Shown: positions 47,214-57,009, numbered from the stretch's first letter. The stretch is DNA of 64,000 bases from Acinetobacter pittii ATCC 19004 = CIP 70.29 (GCF_000369045.1 NZ_KB849786.1:417906-481905); one strand, 5' to 3'. Program-made: numbers and translations. The notes: generated by a model from the sequence alone, not told the origin.

Positions 47214-47651
47214 TTATGGACGAATAATCATGCAGGTTGCTGTTGCATAGGCATACAGTTTACCTTCCTCATCAATAATCTTTCCTTCAGAAATACCTAA
47301 ATTTTTACTTAAATTAATAACTTTGCCTGTTGCAATTAAAGCCTGATTTTGGGGAATAGGGCGGCACATTTTTACGTTAAGGTCGATTGTGCCGTAACCT
47401 ACACCCGCAGGTAACATCGTATGTACTGCACAGCCAGTCACTGAATCTAGGACGGTGGCAGCAAAACCACCATGTACGCCACCGAGTGGATTTAAATGGT
47501 TATGATCTGCTTGGGCTTTAAAGGTAACAGATCCTTCTGAAATTTCAGTAGGTTGCATAGGTATTGTTTTACTAATGCTGGCAGGTGGAATATGGCCTTC
47601 AATCATTGCTTGTAAAAATTCAAGGCCAGTCATTTCCATCGGATTTTTCAT
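47214..47651 (-). CDS. PaaI-family hotdog thioesterase
   Basis: 145-aa protein with the PaaI pattern HNHLNPLGGVHGGFAATVLDSVTGCAVHTMLP: the HGG and Asp (VLDSV) of this class are present, and YGTIDLNVKMCRPIP is the central strand. AAAGGA eight bases before the ATG. Isolated gene; upstream 246 bases are very AT-rich and hold no other gene. Likely aryl- or acyl-CoA thioesterase; the substrate is not deducible. Confidence 0.82.
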   Translation of the reverse strand: MKNPMEMTGLEFLQAMIEGHIPPASISKTIPMQPTEISEGSVTFKAQADHNHLNPLGGVHGGFAATVLDSVTGCAVHTMLPAGVGYGTIDLNVKMCRPIPQNQALIATGKVINLSKNLGISEGKIIDEEGKLYAYATATCMIIRP

Positions 47652-47897
47652 TTTTTGGGTCCTTTAATTCTTTAAGTTCTAAAATGGAACTTGATATTAG
47701 CCTATTATTAAGTCATCGATAAGTCAATTCTATAGTTAAAGATTGAACTGATAAGTTGAATTTTAAAATTTTGTTCATTTAATATAAAATTTCTTTATTA
47801 TAAAAATTGAATTAAATGAGTTGCATAATGAATTAGATAGATAAGAAAGACTTCTTTTACACTATAAGAAATAAGAAATAACAGGAGCATAAGAACA

Positions 47898-48740
47898 ATG
47901 CTTTTTAAAATTGCACTCATAATGGCGGCTTTTGCAGCAAATTCTGTATTGTGTCGTTTGGCTTTGGTTGGCCGACATATTGACCCAATGACTTTTAGTC
48001 TAATACGAGTGGGAAGTGGTGCGGTTGTTTTATTAGGACTGTTTTTATATTCAAAATCGTCTCAAACCAAAGTCCAATGGAGTTTAAAAAACGCATTTTT
48101 TCTAGCGGTTTATATTTTGGCATTTTCATATGCTTATCTTCAGATCGACGCTGGTATTGGTGCTCTGTTATTGTTTGGGGTTGTACAGCTGACTATGGTG
48201 CTTTATGGCTATTGGCAGGGTGAACAGATTGGCATATACCGTGGTATAGGCTTATGTATTGCTTTGGCTGGAATCATTGTTTTGTTATTACCCGATACTC
48301 ATGCGCCTGATTGGGGATATGCTCTAATTATGGTGATATCTGGGTTGGCATGGGCAGGATACAGCATTGCTGGTCGTAATATGACACAACCGATTGGTAG
48401 TACGTTGGCAAATTTTACGCTAGCTGTGCCAATGGTTTTGTTGGCGAATGTATTACTTGCCCAAGATCGCTACATTGACATGCAAGGATGGGTCTTAGCG
48501 ATTTTGTCGGGCGGTGTCACTTCAAGCGGGGCTTATGTACTCTGGTATGCAATTTTGAAGCATATTGATCGAGTGACAGCGAGTACAGTACAGCTAAGTG
48601 TGCCATGTTTGGCGATTATAGGTGGAAGCCTATTTGTAAATGAGACTGTGACAGGGCGAGTGATTTTATCGAGTTTTATGGTTTTATTTGGAATTTTATT
48701 AGTCATTTATATAAGACCTCAAAAAGCCAAAAATGCATAA
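47898..48740 (+). CDS. EamA/DMT-superfamily transporter
   Basis: 280-aa membrane protein with ten predicted helices in two EamA repeats; it starts MLFKIALIMAAFAANSVLCRLAL and has the repeat motifs FSLIRVGSGAVVLL and GGVTSSGAYVLWYAIL. AGGAG precedes the ATG by about ten bases. Probably a metabolite or drug exporter; family members carry amino acids, sugars or cofactors and the direction is normally efflux. Converges on the aminotransferase gene. Confidence 0.82.
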   Translation: MLFKIALIMAAFAANSVLCRLALVGRHIDPMTFSLIRVGSGAVVLLGLFLYSKSSQTKVQWSLKNAFFLAVYILAFSYAYLQIDAGIGALLLFGVVQLTMVLYGYWQGEQIGIYRGIGLCIALAGIIVLLLPDTHAPDWGYALIMVISGLAWAGYSIAGRNMTQPIGSTLANFTLAVPMVLLANVLLAQDRYIDMQGWVLAILSGGVTSSGAYVLWYAILKHIDRVTASTVQLSVPCLAIIGGSLFVNETVTGRVILSSFMVLFGILLVIYIRPQKAKNA

Positions 48741-48747
48741 GTGAATT

Positions 48748-48778
48748 AAAAAAGGGTTCTCTCAAGAGAACCCTTTTT
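48748..48778. terminator. bidirectional terminator
   Basis: AAAAAAGGGTTCTCT pairs with AGAGAACCCTTTTT around a minimal loop; T tracts on both strands. It separates the convergent EamA and aminotransferase genes. Confidence 0.85.
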
Positions 48779-48792
48779 ATGCAAAATGCAGA

Positions 48793-50028
48793 TTATTTCG
48801 CAGCTTTTTCAGCTTCAATTGAAGCAATAGCAGCGTCTACACCTTCAATTGAGTCAGCAGCTTTTTTGATACGTGCTAACGCATCAACGAGTACTTCGTC
48901 AGCTGTTGCATATGAAATACGCATAAAACCGCCTAAACCAAATGCATCACCAGGAACAACTGCTACGCCAGTTTCTTCTAGTAACCATTCAGAGAACTCT
49001 GTGCAAGATTTTAAGCCTTTTGCACGAATAAGAGGACGAATGTTTGCATAGGCATAGAAAGCGCCATCAGCAGGTAAGCAAGAGATACCTTTAATATCAT
49101 TTAAGCCATTTACAACTAAGTCATGACGGCGTTTAAACGCTTCAATCATAGGTTGTAAAACGTCTTGTGGACCATTCAATGCAGCTTCAGCAGCAACTTG
49201 CGAAATAGAAGTTGGGTTAGAAGTTGACTGTGATTGGATCTTTTTCATTGCACCAATGATTTTCGCTGGACCGGCTGCATAGCCAATACGCCAACCTGTC
49301 ATTGCATATGCCTTAGAAACACCGTTTAAAACAATCGTGCGGTCATATAAATCAGGTGCAACAGTTGCGATGTTGTAGAACTCATCTTCCCAACGAATCG
49401 GTTCATACATATCGTCAGATGCAACAAATACTTGTGGATGACGACGTAAAACTTCAGCTAAAGCTTCTAATTCAGCTTTGCTATAAATCATGCCTGTTGG
49501 GTTAGATGGGCTGTTTAATACAACTAAACGAGTGTTAGGTGTAATAGCAGCTTCTAATTGTTCAGGAGTGATTTTGAAGCGTTGGTCTTCGCCACATTTC
49601 ACAATGACTGGAGTACCTTCAGCAATAATGACCATATCTGGATAGCTTACCCAGAAAGGTGCTGGAATAATAACTTCATCGCCTTTGTTTAATAGAGCAA
49701 GTGCCAAGTTAAAGAAGCTTTGTTTACCACCACAAGAAACCAAGATCTGGTTCGCTTGATAATCAAGATTATTATCACGCTTGAACTTAGCAATAATTGC
49801 TTTTTTTAACCCAGGAGTACCATCTACAGCCGTATATTTGGTGAAACCATTATTAATCGCTTCAATTGCAGCATCTTTGATGTGTTGAGGGGTATCAAAA
49901 TCTGGCTCGCCAGCACCTAAACCAATCACGTTCTTGCCAGCAGCTTTAAGTTCAGCAGCTTTGTTTGTTACAGCAAGTGTAGGGGACGGTTTGATAGCAT
50001 TGACACGATCAGAAAGACGTACGTCCAC
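48793..50028 (-). CDS. aspC: class I PLP-dependent aminotransferase (aspartate aminotransferase type)
   Basis: Fold type I aminotransferase, I-gamma subgroup (AatA-like). N-terminal PSPTLAVTNKAAELKAAGK, substrate/cofactor loops VIGLGAGEPDFDTP and NSPSNPTGM, and the PLP lysine in LNGVSKAYAMTGWRIGYAAGP. 411 aa with a C-terminal Ala/Glu-rich helix. Most likely transfers the amino group of aspartate to 2-oxoglutarate; prephenate or other keto acids are possible in this subgroup. Confidence 0.85.
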   Translation of the reverse strand: MDVRLSDRVNAIKPSPTLAVTNKAAELKAAGKNVIGLGAGEPDFDTPQHIKDAAIEAINNGFTKYTAVDGTPGLKKAIIAKFKRDNNLDYQANQILVSCGGKQSFFNLALALLNKGDEVIIPAPFWVSYPDMVIIAEGTPVIVKCGEDQRFKITPEQLEAAITPNTRLVVLNSPSNPTGMIYSKAELEALAEVLRRHPQVFVASDDMYEPIRWEDEFYNIATVAPDLYDRTIVLNGVSKAYAMTGWRIGYAAGPAKIIGAMKKIQSQSTSNPTSISQVAAEAALNGPQDVLQPMIEAFKRRHDLVVNGLNDIKGISCLPADGAFYAYANIRPLIRAKGLKSCTEFSEWLLEETGVAVVPGDAFGLGGFMRISYATADEVLVDALARIKKAADSIEGVDAAIASIEAEKAAK

Positions 50029-50183
50029 GGCAATATTCCTCTTATGGGATTAAAAAATAAAAAGCATACTATCTTATCGCAAAAATTAAGCAATTTGCGG
50101 ATACGGGTATTTTTAGATGTAAAAAAGTTTAATTTAAGAAGATTCTTGTTGCTGTTTTACTCAATTGAAGCTTTTTTGAAAAG

Positions 50184-50201
50184 AAATGATAAAAATCATT
50201 T
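50184..50201. promoter_or_regulatory. palindrome overlapping a promoter, Fur-box-like
   Basis: AAATGAT-AAAA-ATCATTT, a 7-bp perfect inverted repeat, directly abutting TATAAT (50201-50206) with TTGAAA at 50176-50181 (spacer 19). It resembles the AATGATAAxxATCATT core of Fur operators, but the centre is 4 rather than the usual 1 base between 7-mers, so the regulator is uncertain. Upstream of the 59-aa ORF; also faces aspC at a distance of 156 bases. Confidence 0.4.
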
Positions 50202-50236
50202 ATAATAGGTCGCAATCGAAATTTCGAGAATGAATC

Positions 50237-50416
50237 ATGACTGAGCAACAGCCAAAACAGAAAAAGGCTTTGGTGAAATTGCCATTCCCAATGCCGAATG
50301 AAAGCAATCAAGCAGATGATGCGGTACACAACCAAGTGCGTCCAAAACCAGAGCAATATGCGGATAGAACATGGATGCCTCCACGTGGTACGCGTCGTTC
50401 TATGGGAAAACGCTAA
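50237..50416 (+). CDS. 59-aa hypothetical protein
   Basis: ATG at 50237 with GAGA about eight bases upstream and a perfect TATAAT 31 bases upstream. The 59-residue product MTEQQPKQKKALVK...GTRRSMGKR is soluble, Pro/Gln/Lys-rich and strongly basic, with a distinctive C-terminal RTWMPPRGTRRSMGKR. No domain recognised. It ends in its own terminator. A 101-aa frame on the opposite strand covers it but lacks an RBS. The promoter, RBS and terminator together support a real small gene. Confidence 0.65.
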   Translation: MTEQQPKQKKALVKLPFPMPNESNQADDAVHNQVRPKPEQYADRTWMPPRGTRRSMGKR

Positions 50417-50419
50417 TTT

Positions 50420-50448
50420 TTGAAAAACAGGCAATATGCCTGTTTTTT
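50420..50448. terminator. terminator of the 59-aa gene and of the GGDEF gene
   Basis: AAAAACAGGCA pairs with TGCCTGTTTTT around a 3-nt loop (50423-50433 with 50437-50447), T6 on the plus strand and A run for the minus strand. The GGDEF stop codon (50447-50449) overlaps the 3' arm. Confidence 0.85.
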
Positions 50449-51886
50449 ATTGATTGAATAAAATTTCTTGATAATAACTTTTTTTCTTTTGATACATGTG
50501 ATGGTCTGCTCGTTTTAACATGTCCTCAATCTGTTCATTTGTTTGAGTGGTTGCATGTCCAATTGCAATACTTACTGGATGGCTTGAATAATATTGATTG
50601 TCGATATTAAAAAGCTCCTGAATCGTTTGAAGCATAATTTGAACGTGCGCTTCATCTGCACCTGGCATTAAGATCACGAACTCATCACCACCGATTCTGG
50701 ATGCAGTATAGGCTGTATTTGAAATAGCCTGACTTAAAATATTTCCAACACGGCGTAATAAACCATCTCCAATATCATGCCCAAACTGGTCATTTGTTTC
50801 TTTTAATCCATTCATATCTAAAAAAATTGAAGAAACTGGTCGAATAATACTTCGATTTAAACGATTAAGTTCCTCTGTAAAAAAAGCACGGTTATATAGT
50901 TTAGTAAGAACATCGTGTTGCCCTAAATATTCAAGATAGTTTTCCGCTTTTTTCCGGGCAGTAATATCTGTCAGCGCAACTTGCACTAATCCCCAAGTCT
51001 CTTCATATCCCGGAAAAACGGTAAATTGAAGCAAGACATTTCTTATTTGGCCATCTAAAGCGTAGTTAACGGCTTCACGTTTATGATGGATATTACCTTG
51101 CCATAACTCGATGAGTTGTTCTCGAAAGGTTTCAACCATTTCTTCAGCAAAAATCTTATGTGTATTCCTTAAAAGTGTCGACTTATCAGGAGCTTTAAAT
51201 AAATCTATCGTGGCCTGATTAACATCTAAAATTAAAATATCTTCTACACACTGGCGGACAAACTCAGGATGAACATCTAGAAAAGTTCTGAAGTCTTCAA
51301 TTCCCAATAGCCTAAGTTGATCAATTCTATTTTTTATACGGCTGAAATCCTCAACCCAAAGCGAAGTAGGCGAGTAGATAAACATAGATTCAGCTAGGCG
51401 GCGATTTTTTTCTTCCTGTCGAAGTGCATTTTGATAAGGGGTAATATCTTCTGTAGTAATTAATACACGTTCAAAGGTAGATTCAGAACCAGGTAAAATA
51501 GACCCTCTTAACTGAACATCAATACGTTTGCCTGATAAGGTGTAATTCACGGTAGTGCTTGAAAAATGGGTTTTGCCATTCCATAACGCTTCAAGCTCAT
51601 AAATATGTGATTCGAACATTTCCTTTTTAAAAATAAGATTCAAATTTGAATATAGTTCTTCGCGTGTTGTTGCTTCAAAAAGTTCCAAGGTTTTTTGGTT
51701 AACACGAATAATTTTAATTTTATGAGCGCATTCGATAACTAAGTGTTTATTTTGATTTAAAAATTCATGAAGGTTTTCAATTCCTTGCTTTCTCCATAAA
51801 TCAAATTGTTGTTTAACTTCACTGAAATCCTCAATCCACATCGGAATTGGGCTAAGGTCAAAAATCGAAGAATCTAAAGTTTCCAT
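50447..51886 (-). CDS. diguanylate cyclase with duplicated PAS-like sensor domain
   Basis: Soluble 479-aa signalling protein. Residues about 1-155 and 156-312 are clearly related to each other: SPIPMWIEDFSEVKQQ in the first corresponds to SPTSLWVEDFSRIKNR in the second, and each ends with an ITxEDITPY / ALTDITARKK PAC-like strand. The C-terminal GGDEF domain (about 320-479) has an intact RIGGDEFVIL active site and the usual DVLTKLYNRAFF start. No RxxD inhibitory site lies upstream of GGDEF, so product inhibition may be absent. No membrane helix, so it probably senses a cytoplasmic signal. Makes cyclic di-GMP if active. Confidence 0.85.
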   Translation of the reverse strand: METLDSSIFDLSPIPMWIEDFSEVKQQFDLWRKQGIENLHEFLNQNKHLVIECAHKIKIIRVNQKTLELFEATTREELYSNLNLIFKKEMFESHIYELEALWNGKTHFSSTTVNYTLSGKRIDVQLRGSILPGSESTFERVLITTEDITPYQNALRQEEKNRRLAESMFIYSPTSLWVEDFSRIKNRIDQLRLLGIEDFRTFLDVHPEFVRQCVEDILILDVNQATIDLFKAPDKSTLLRNTHKIFAEEMVETFREQLIELWQGNIHHKREAVNYALDGQIRNVLLQFTVFPGYEETWGLVQVALTDITARKKAENYLEYLGQHDVLTKLYNRAFFTEELNRLNRSIIRPVSSIFLDMNGLKETNDQFGHDIGDGLLRRVGNILSQAISNTAYTASRIGGDEFVILMPGADEAHVQIMLQTIQELFNIDNQYYSSHPVSIAIGHATTQTNEQIEDMLKRADHHMYQKKKSYYQEILFNQ

Positions 51887-52061
51887 ATGTTTCTTTAAGT
51901 ATTCAGTTTGCCTTAAAGTATAATGAGAAAAATTAAGATTTGGGAGGATAAAGAGTTTAAATATATTAGAATAATTAAAAATAAAAGGATTAAATGTAAT
52001 TAAAAATAAAATAATGAGAAAGCAGAGATTATCTGCTTAACTCATAAATTCATAAGAAAAC

Positions 52062-52853
52062 TTAACGATTAATCGGGTGATCAATGTTTTTTTCACCACG
52101 CCATAACTTAATAAAATCTTGCTCATCAAAATCGTAAAGTTCCATCAGTGCAACAACTGCACTTACAAAAATCATGGCACCTTCAGAGTTTCCATGAAGA
52201 TTGAAAATTTTACCGTTTAACTTCCCTAAAATATCACTAAGCTCATGATCACGGCCTCGTCCATAACGATCTCGTGGATACAACTCTTCATTTAAGACAA
52301 TAAGAGCTATTGCTTTTTCAGCATCTGATAAATCAGTTTTATCTAAAGCTTCTTCAAATGATTCACTGCCATGATTAAAGTAAAAAATAACTTCATCATT
52401 AATGAAACTTTGTACCATCTTTTGAGTTAAAGTTGGAAATTGAGATACTGCATTATCTTCTACATAGGGTTTAAAAGATTCCGGAAAGATAACGTTGTGA
52501 TAAATCCCTTTAAAAAGAGGAGCGATTTCAGAAACTTTATAACCCGCAATGCCACAACCTAATGCAGTAATGAAATATTTCATTTTAGGATGATTTTTTG
52601 TGTATATCTTAAAGTCTTCAACATAATGCTGAATTTGTGAAAGTGGCATTTGTTGAATGTGTTCATTTAAAGTTGGAATTGCAAAGCTTTGACCAGCCCA
52701 GCCACGACCTACACCTTCAACTGCTCCGAAGTGCTGACTTGCAACGCGCGCTGCACCACTACCGTGTTGTCCAGCAAGATTACTTCCAAATACAAAAACT
52801 GTATCTTCGGGAAGTTCGGTTACAATACTTTCATCATGATATTGATAGGTCAT
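52062..52853 (-). CDS. macro-domain-like protein with C-terminal extension
   Basis: 263 aa. The N-terminal ~130 residues hold VFVFGSNLAGQHGSGAARVA and ITALGCGIAGYKVSEIAPLF, resembling the two ligand-binding loops of macro-like folds seen in phage and bacterial proteins that bind or process ADP-ribose derivatives. The C-terminal half (about 140-263) is acidic and unrelated to anything I recognise, with a charged PRDRYGRGRDHELSD segment. Weak Shine-Dalgarno at the ATG. It is isolated, divergent from uvrB. ADP-ribose binding is an inference. Confidence 0.6.
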   Translation of the reverse strand: MTYQYHDESIVTELPEDTVFVFGSNLAGQHGSGAARVASQHFGAVEGVGRGWAGQSFAIPTLNEHIQQMPLSQIQHYVEDFKIYTKNHPKMKYFITALGCGIAGYKVSEIAPLFKGIYHNVIFPESFKPYVEDNAVSQFPTLTQKMVQSFINDEVIFYFNHGSESFEEALDKTDLSDAEKAIALIVLNEELYPRDRYGRGRDHELSDILGKLNGKIFNLHGNSEGAMIFVSAVVALMELYDFDEQDFIKLWRGEKNIDHPINR

Positions 52854-53032
52854 GGTTATACTTTTTGTTTAATGGATAGCTTCATGTTGCAACCGATTAG
52901 GGTATTGGTCAAGTGTTAAGATGCTTAATCTTTTACATTGAATTTCCAGCTCAATTTAGACTTTAAATTAAGATAAAAATCCCCATTAAAAGGGGAGACG
53001 TTAAATTCAATTTTTCATAAAGAGAGATAACT

Positions 53033-55054
53033 TTGAACGAAAATCAACCTTTTGATTTGGTCACTCATTATCAGCCAGCAGGTGATCAGCCACAGGCCAT
53101 TGAAAAGCTGGTAAATGGTATCGAGCATGGTTTTCGTAATCAGTTATTGCTGGGTGTAACTGGCTCGGGTAAAACCTATACCATGGCGAATGTGATCGCT
53201 CAAACACAGCGACCTACAATTGTGATGGCTCATAACAAAACTTTGGCTGCCCAGCTTTATGGAGAGTTTAAAGCGTTCTTCCCTAATAATGCGGTTGAGT
53301 ATTTCGTAAGTTACTATGATTACTATCAACCCGAGGCTTACGTTCCATCCTCAGATACTTTTATTGAAAAAGATGCTGCCATTAACGATCACATTGACCA
53401 GATGCGACTATCAGCAACACGTGCTTTATTAGAGCGTCGTGATGCAATTATTGTGGCCTCGGTTTCTGCAATTTATGGTTTGGGTGATCCAAATGCTTAT
53501 ATGCAAATGTTACTGCATGTGGTTGAGGGCGACCGTGTAAGTCGTGATGAAATTATCCGCCGTTTGGTTGAAATGCAATATACGCGTAATGAACTTGAGT
53601 TCTTACGTGGTACATATCGAATTCGCGGCGAAATTATTGATATTTTCCCTGCCGAATCTGATCAACATGCGATTCGTATTGAACTATTTGATGACGAGGT
53701 CGATTCGATCCGTTGGTTTGACCCGTTAACGGGTAAAATGGTCCGTAAAGTTCCACGTGTTACGATTTATCCAAAAAGCCACTATGTAACGCCGAAAGAT
53801 CATCTAACTCGTGCTATTGATACAATTAAAGATGAGTTACAAGATCAACTTAAATTCTTCCGTGAACATGACAAATTGCTGGAAGCCCAGCGTATTGAGC
53901 AGCGTACCCGTTATGATTTAGAAATGATGCAACAGTTGGGCTATACCAATGGTATCGAAAACTATTCACGTCATTTATCGGGCCGTCCAGCTGGTGAAGC
54001 GCCTCCAACTTTATTTGATTATGTACCAGAAGATGCATTACTGATTATTGATGAGTCACACGTTACAGTTCCGCAAATTGGAGCGATGTATAAAGGTGAC
54101 CGATCACGTAAAGAAAATTTAGTGAATTACGGGTTCCGTTTACCAAGCGCACTTGATAATCGACCAATGAAATTTGAAGAGTGGGAGCGCATTGTACCGA
54201 CGACCATTTTTGTCAGTGCAACACCTGCTAAATATGAGCTAGAAAAGTCTGACCAAGTGGTTGAACAGGTGGTACGTCCAACAGGACTAATCGATCCTGA
54301 AATTGAAGTTCGTCCTGTATTAACTCAGGTTGATGATGTTCTTTCTGAAATTAATATTCGTAAGAACCTAAATGAACGTGTATTGGTGACCACTTTAACA
54401 AAGCGTATGGCGGAAGATCTGACTTCTTATTTAAAAGAATACGGGGTTAAAGTCGCTTATTTACACTCGGATATTGATACGGTTGAACGTGTCAAAATTA
54501 TTCATGAGTTACGTACAGGTGTATTCGACGTTTTAGTCGGTATTAACTTGTTGCGTGAAGGTCTCGACATGCCAGAAGTTTCTTTAGTTGCTATTTTAGA
54601 TGCAGATAAAGAAGGTTTTTTACGTTCAGAACGCTCACTCATTCAGACAATTGGTCGTGCCGCGCGTAACGTGAAAGGTAAAGCAATTTTATATGCTGAC
54701 CGAATTACTGATTCTATGCAAAAAGCAATAGATGAGACTGAACGCCGTAGAGCTAAACAAATCGAGTTCAACGAGTTGCATGGTATTACGCCACGTAGTG
54801 CTGTTCGTCAGGCCATCAAAGAAATTGATTCAGGTGAAGTACTTTCAGATGACGAAATTGATGAAAAGGTTCTTGAACAGGTACAAGCTTTAAGTGCGGA
54901 TGAAAGACATATTCTCTCAGATCCAAAATTGTTTAGTAAGCATATTACTAAACTGGAAAAAGAGATGTTAAAAGCCTCGAAAGATTTACAGTTTGAACAG
55001 GCAGCGCGGATACGTGATCAAATCATTCGACTAAAAGCGCAAATGTTGCAATAA
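53033..55054 (+). CDS. uvrB: excinuclease ABC subunit B
   Basis: Damage-verifying helicase of nucleotide excision repair. Walker [14 protein letters not shown], beta-hairpin region [21 protein letters not shown], helicase motifs [14 protein letters not shown] and QTIGRAARN, and the C-terminal UVR motif ([15 protein letters not shown]) that binds UvrC/UvrA. 673 aa. The start is TTG at 53033 following AGAGAG; no ATG fits the family N-terminus ([20 protein letters not shown]). Confidence 0.97.
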   Translation: MNENQPFDLVTHYQPAGDQPQAIEKLVNGIEHGFRNQLLLGVTGSGKTYTMANVIAQTQRPTIVMAHNKTLAAQLYGEFKAFFPNNAVEYFVSYYDYYQPEAYVPSSDTFIEKDAAINDHIDQMRLSATRALLERRDAIIVASVSAIYGLGDPNAYMQMLLHVVEGDRVSRDEIIRRLVEMQYTRNELEFLRGTYRIRGEIIDIFPAESDQHAIRIELFDDEVDSIRWFDPLTGKMVRKVPRVTIYPKSHYVTPKDHLTRAIDTIKDELQDQLKFFREHDKLLEAQRIEQRTRYDLEMMQQLGYTNGIENYSRHLSGRPAGEAPPTLFDYVPEDALLIIDESHVTVPQIGAMYKGDRSRKENLVNYGFRLPSALDNRPMKFEEWERIVPTTIFVSATPAKYELEKSDQVVEQVVRPTGLIDPEIEVRPVLTQVDDVLSEINIRKNLNERVLVTTLTKRMAEDLTSYLKEYGVKVAYLHSDIDTVERVKIIHELRTGVFDVLVGINLLREGLDMPEVSLVAILDADKEGFLRSERSLIQTIGRAARNVKGKAILYADRITDSMQKAIDETERRRAKQIEFNELHGITPRSAVRQAIKEIDSGEVLSDDEIDEKVLEQVQALSADERHILSDPKLFSKHITKLEKEMLKASKDLQFEQAARIRDQIIRLKAQMLQ

Positions 55055-55147
55055 ACGAATACATAACGCTACATAATGTGTTTAAAAAACAAGCTACTGT
55101 AGATATTTGAGTTCTTTTGTATTCACAACTAATCGTTGAGGGCAACA

Positions 55148-55735
55148 ATGGCATTTCGAAATAATGTTCCGCAAGCCAGTTGGCGTTTGGCTAAAATTGC
55201 GTTGGGCGGTGTCGTTTTGGCTGGTTTGGCTGTTGGAACCTATGTCTATGCCCAGCCGAAACCCTTACAAACTGTCTATAAAGTTGAACTGGACCGATAT
55301 CTAGGTGTTTGGTATGAAGTCGCGCGTAAGCCTGCATTTTTCCAAAAAAAATGTGCTTATAACGTATCTGCGACCTACACCTTAAACGAAAATGGAAATG
55401 TAGTAGTAGATAATCGCTGCTACGATAGTAGAAAACAATTACAGCAATCTATCGGGGAGGCCTTTGTGGTTAACCCGCCATATAACACCAAATTGAAGGT
55501 AAGTTTTTTACCGGAAGCTGTAAGATGGATTCCGGTAATTCGTGGGGATTACTGGATTTTAAAGCTAGATGAAGACTATCAGACTGTTTTGGTTGGGGAA
55601 CCTTCACGTAAATACCTTTGGGTGCTATCAAGAGACCCTCATCCAGAGCAAGAAGTGGTAGATGAATATTTAAATTATGCAAAAACATTAGGTTTTGATA
55701 TTCGAGATATTATTCGTACAGAGCATAAAGAATAG
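55148..55735 (+). CDS. membrane-anchored lipocalin (Blc-like)
   Basis: 195-aa protein with a basic N-terminus, one membrane segment (about residues 17-37) and a lipocalin barrel. The signature DRYLGVWYEVARKPAFFQKKC is the N-terminal lipocalin motif, YNVSATYTLNENGNVVV the second strand pair, and LVGEPSRKYLWVLSRDP the Blc-type C-terminal motif. There is no lipobox, so it is probably anchored by the uncleaved helix or cleaved after YAQ rather than lipidated. GAGGG precedes the ATG at 55148; the frame extends to TTG 55136. Blc proteins bind lysophospholipids or fatty acids. Confidence 0.85.
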   Translation: MAFRNNVPQASWRLAKIALGGVVLAGLAVGTYVYAQPKPLQTVYKVELDRYLGVWYEVARKPAFFQKKCAYNVSATYTLNENGNVVVDNRCYDSRKQLQQSIGEAFVVNPPYNTKLKVSFLPEAVRWIPVIRGDYWILKLDEDYQTVLVGEPSRKYLWVLSRDPHPEQEVVDEYLNYAKTLGFDIRDIIRTEHKE

Positions 55736-55751
55736 TGGTATATGTCTGTTT

Positions 55752-55788
55752 AAGAAAAAACCATGTTTTTACATGGTTTTTTCTTTTT
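55752..55788 (+). terminator. terminator of the lipocalin gene
   Basis: AAGAAAAAACCATGT pairs with ACATGGTTTTTTCTT around a short T loop, with T6 at the 3' side; 17 bases after the stop. Confidence 0.8.
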
Positions 55789-55848
55789 TATAGTGGATAA
55801 ATCAAGTATTGTAGTGAGTTGTTTTTACTAAAGTCTAAGAGGTTAATG

Positions 55849-56793
55849 ATGTTTAAGGGCGTGATCTTGTCTGTCATGGCATCATTCACTTTTGGTGTAC
55901 TTTATTTTTATACTCAATTATTAAGCCAGCTAGATAGTGAGCAAACTTTTGGATGGCGGATTATTGCAACACTACCGTTCCTTACTTTATTTATGTGGTG
56001 GAGTGGTGATTTAGCCTATATCAAGAATATCTACCAACGTATTTTGGCTAAGCCTTCTTTACTATTATTATTAATCACAACCTCTATTTTAACCTCAGTA
56101 CAACTTTGGCTTTTTTTATGGGGGCCGATGCATGGACGTGGGCTACAAGTATCTTTAGGTTATTTCCTATTACCGCTAGTTCTGGTCTTAGCTGGAAGTG
56201 TGCTGTATGGCGAAAAAATATCAAAATTTCAATGGGTGGCGATTGTTCTTGCAGTCATTGGGGTTAGCCATGAAATTTGGCGTTTAGGAAGTATTGCTTG
56301 GGAAACAGCATTGGTTGCAGTTGGATATTCTGCCTACTTTTTATTACGCAAGAAAATTAAAACAGACAACTTAGGCGGCTTCTGGTGGGATTTAGTCATT
56401 ATCATGCCGGTTGCAATTTATTTAACACATACAGGTTTACTGCCATATAGTAAGTTTTTTGATCAGCCTACGCTAAGTTTGGTGATTATAGGACTTGGAA
56501 TTTTAAGTGCTATTGGCTTAGGAAGTTATATTTTAGCAAGCCGTTTTTTACCTTTAGTTGTGTTTGGCCTGTTAGGATATTTAGAACCAGTATTACTTGC
56601 TTTAGCTTCTTTAGTTTTAGGGGAAAGCATTGGTCAAGAAGAATGGTTCACTTATATTCCGATTTGGTGTGCTGTTTTTGTACTCGTTTTAGAAGGGGCA
56701 ATTCATCTTTATCAACAACGGCAAAAAGCCCAAAATCTGCAACTTAATATCACGAAATATCAAAAAAGATTAAAAAATGATGAACTCAAGTAG
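55849..56793 (+). CDS. rarD: RarD-like EamA permease
   Basis: 314-aa DMT-superfamily transporter with ten predicted helices. Motifs MASFTFGVLYFYTQLL, QLWLFLWGPMHGRGLQVSLGYFLLPL and FLPLVVFGLLGYLEPVLLALASLV are those of RarD, which is tied to chloramphenicol sensitivity in Pseudomonas; the natural substrate is unknown. AAGAGG stands six bases before the ATG at 55849 and three before 55846, so 55849 is preferred. Its short charged C-terminus extends beyond the last helix. Confidence 0.85.
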   Translation: MFKGVILSVMASFTFGVLYFYTQLLSQLDSEQTFGWRIIATLPFLTLFMWWSGDLAYIKNIYQRILAKPSLLLLLITTSILTSVQLWLFLWGPMHGRGLQVSLGYFLLPLVLVLAGSVLYGEKISKFQWVAIVLAVIGVSHEIWRLGSIAWETALVAVGYSAYFLLRKKIKTDNLGGFWWDLVIIMPVAIYLTHTGLLPYSKFFDQPTLSLVIIGLGILSAIGLGSYILASRFLPLVVFGLLGYLEPVLLALASLVLGESIGQEEWFTYIPIWCAVFVLVLEGAIHLYQQRQKAQNLQLNITKYQKRLKNDELK

Positions 56794-57009
56794 GTCGTCA
56801 GAACCTAAAAAGTAAGAAAAAGCAAAAATTTAGCTGCTTTAAACAATAAGATAATAAAAAATAATTATAGGTATTTTATGAATTTATGATGAATTTTAGG
56901 AAAATCTAGTCCCTAACGTCAGCTTTTGATTCATTCTTGCCAATAATTCCATTACAATTACGGGGTTTTAAAAATCACGCCTAGATATAATTAATTAGAG
57001 GACGTATCT

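Noticed and set aside
50129..50434. 101-aa frame antisense to the 59-aa ORF
   Set aside because: No RBS, His/Trp/Phe-rich nonsense composition; the plus-strand ORF has promoter, RBS and terminator.
52974..52996. TCCCC/GGGGA hairpin before uvrB with a T tract on the minus strand
   Set aside because: It would terminate only antisense transcription from uvrB; five-pair stem, could be chance.
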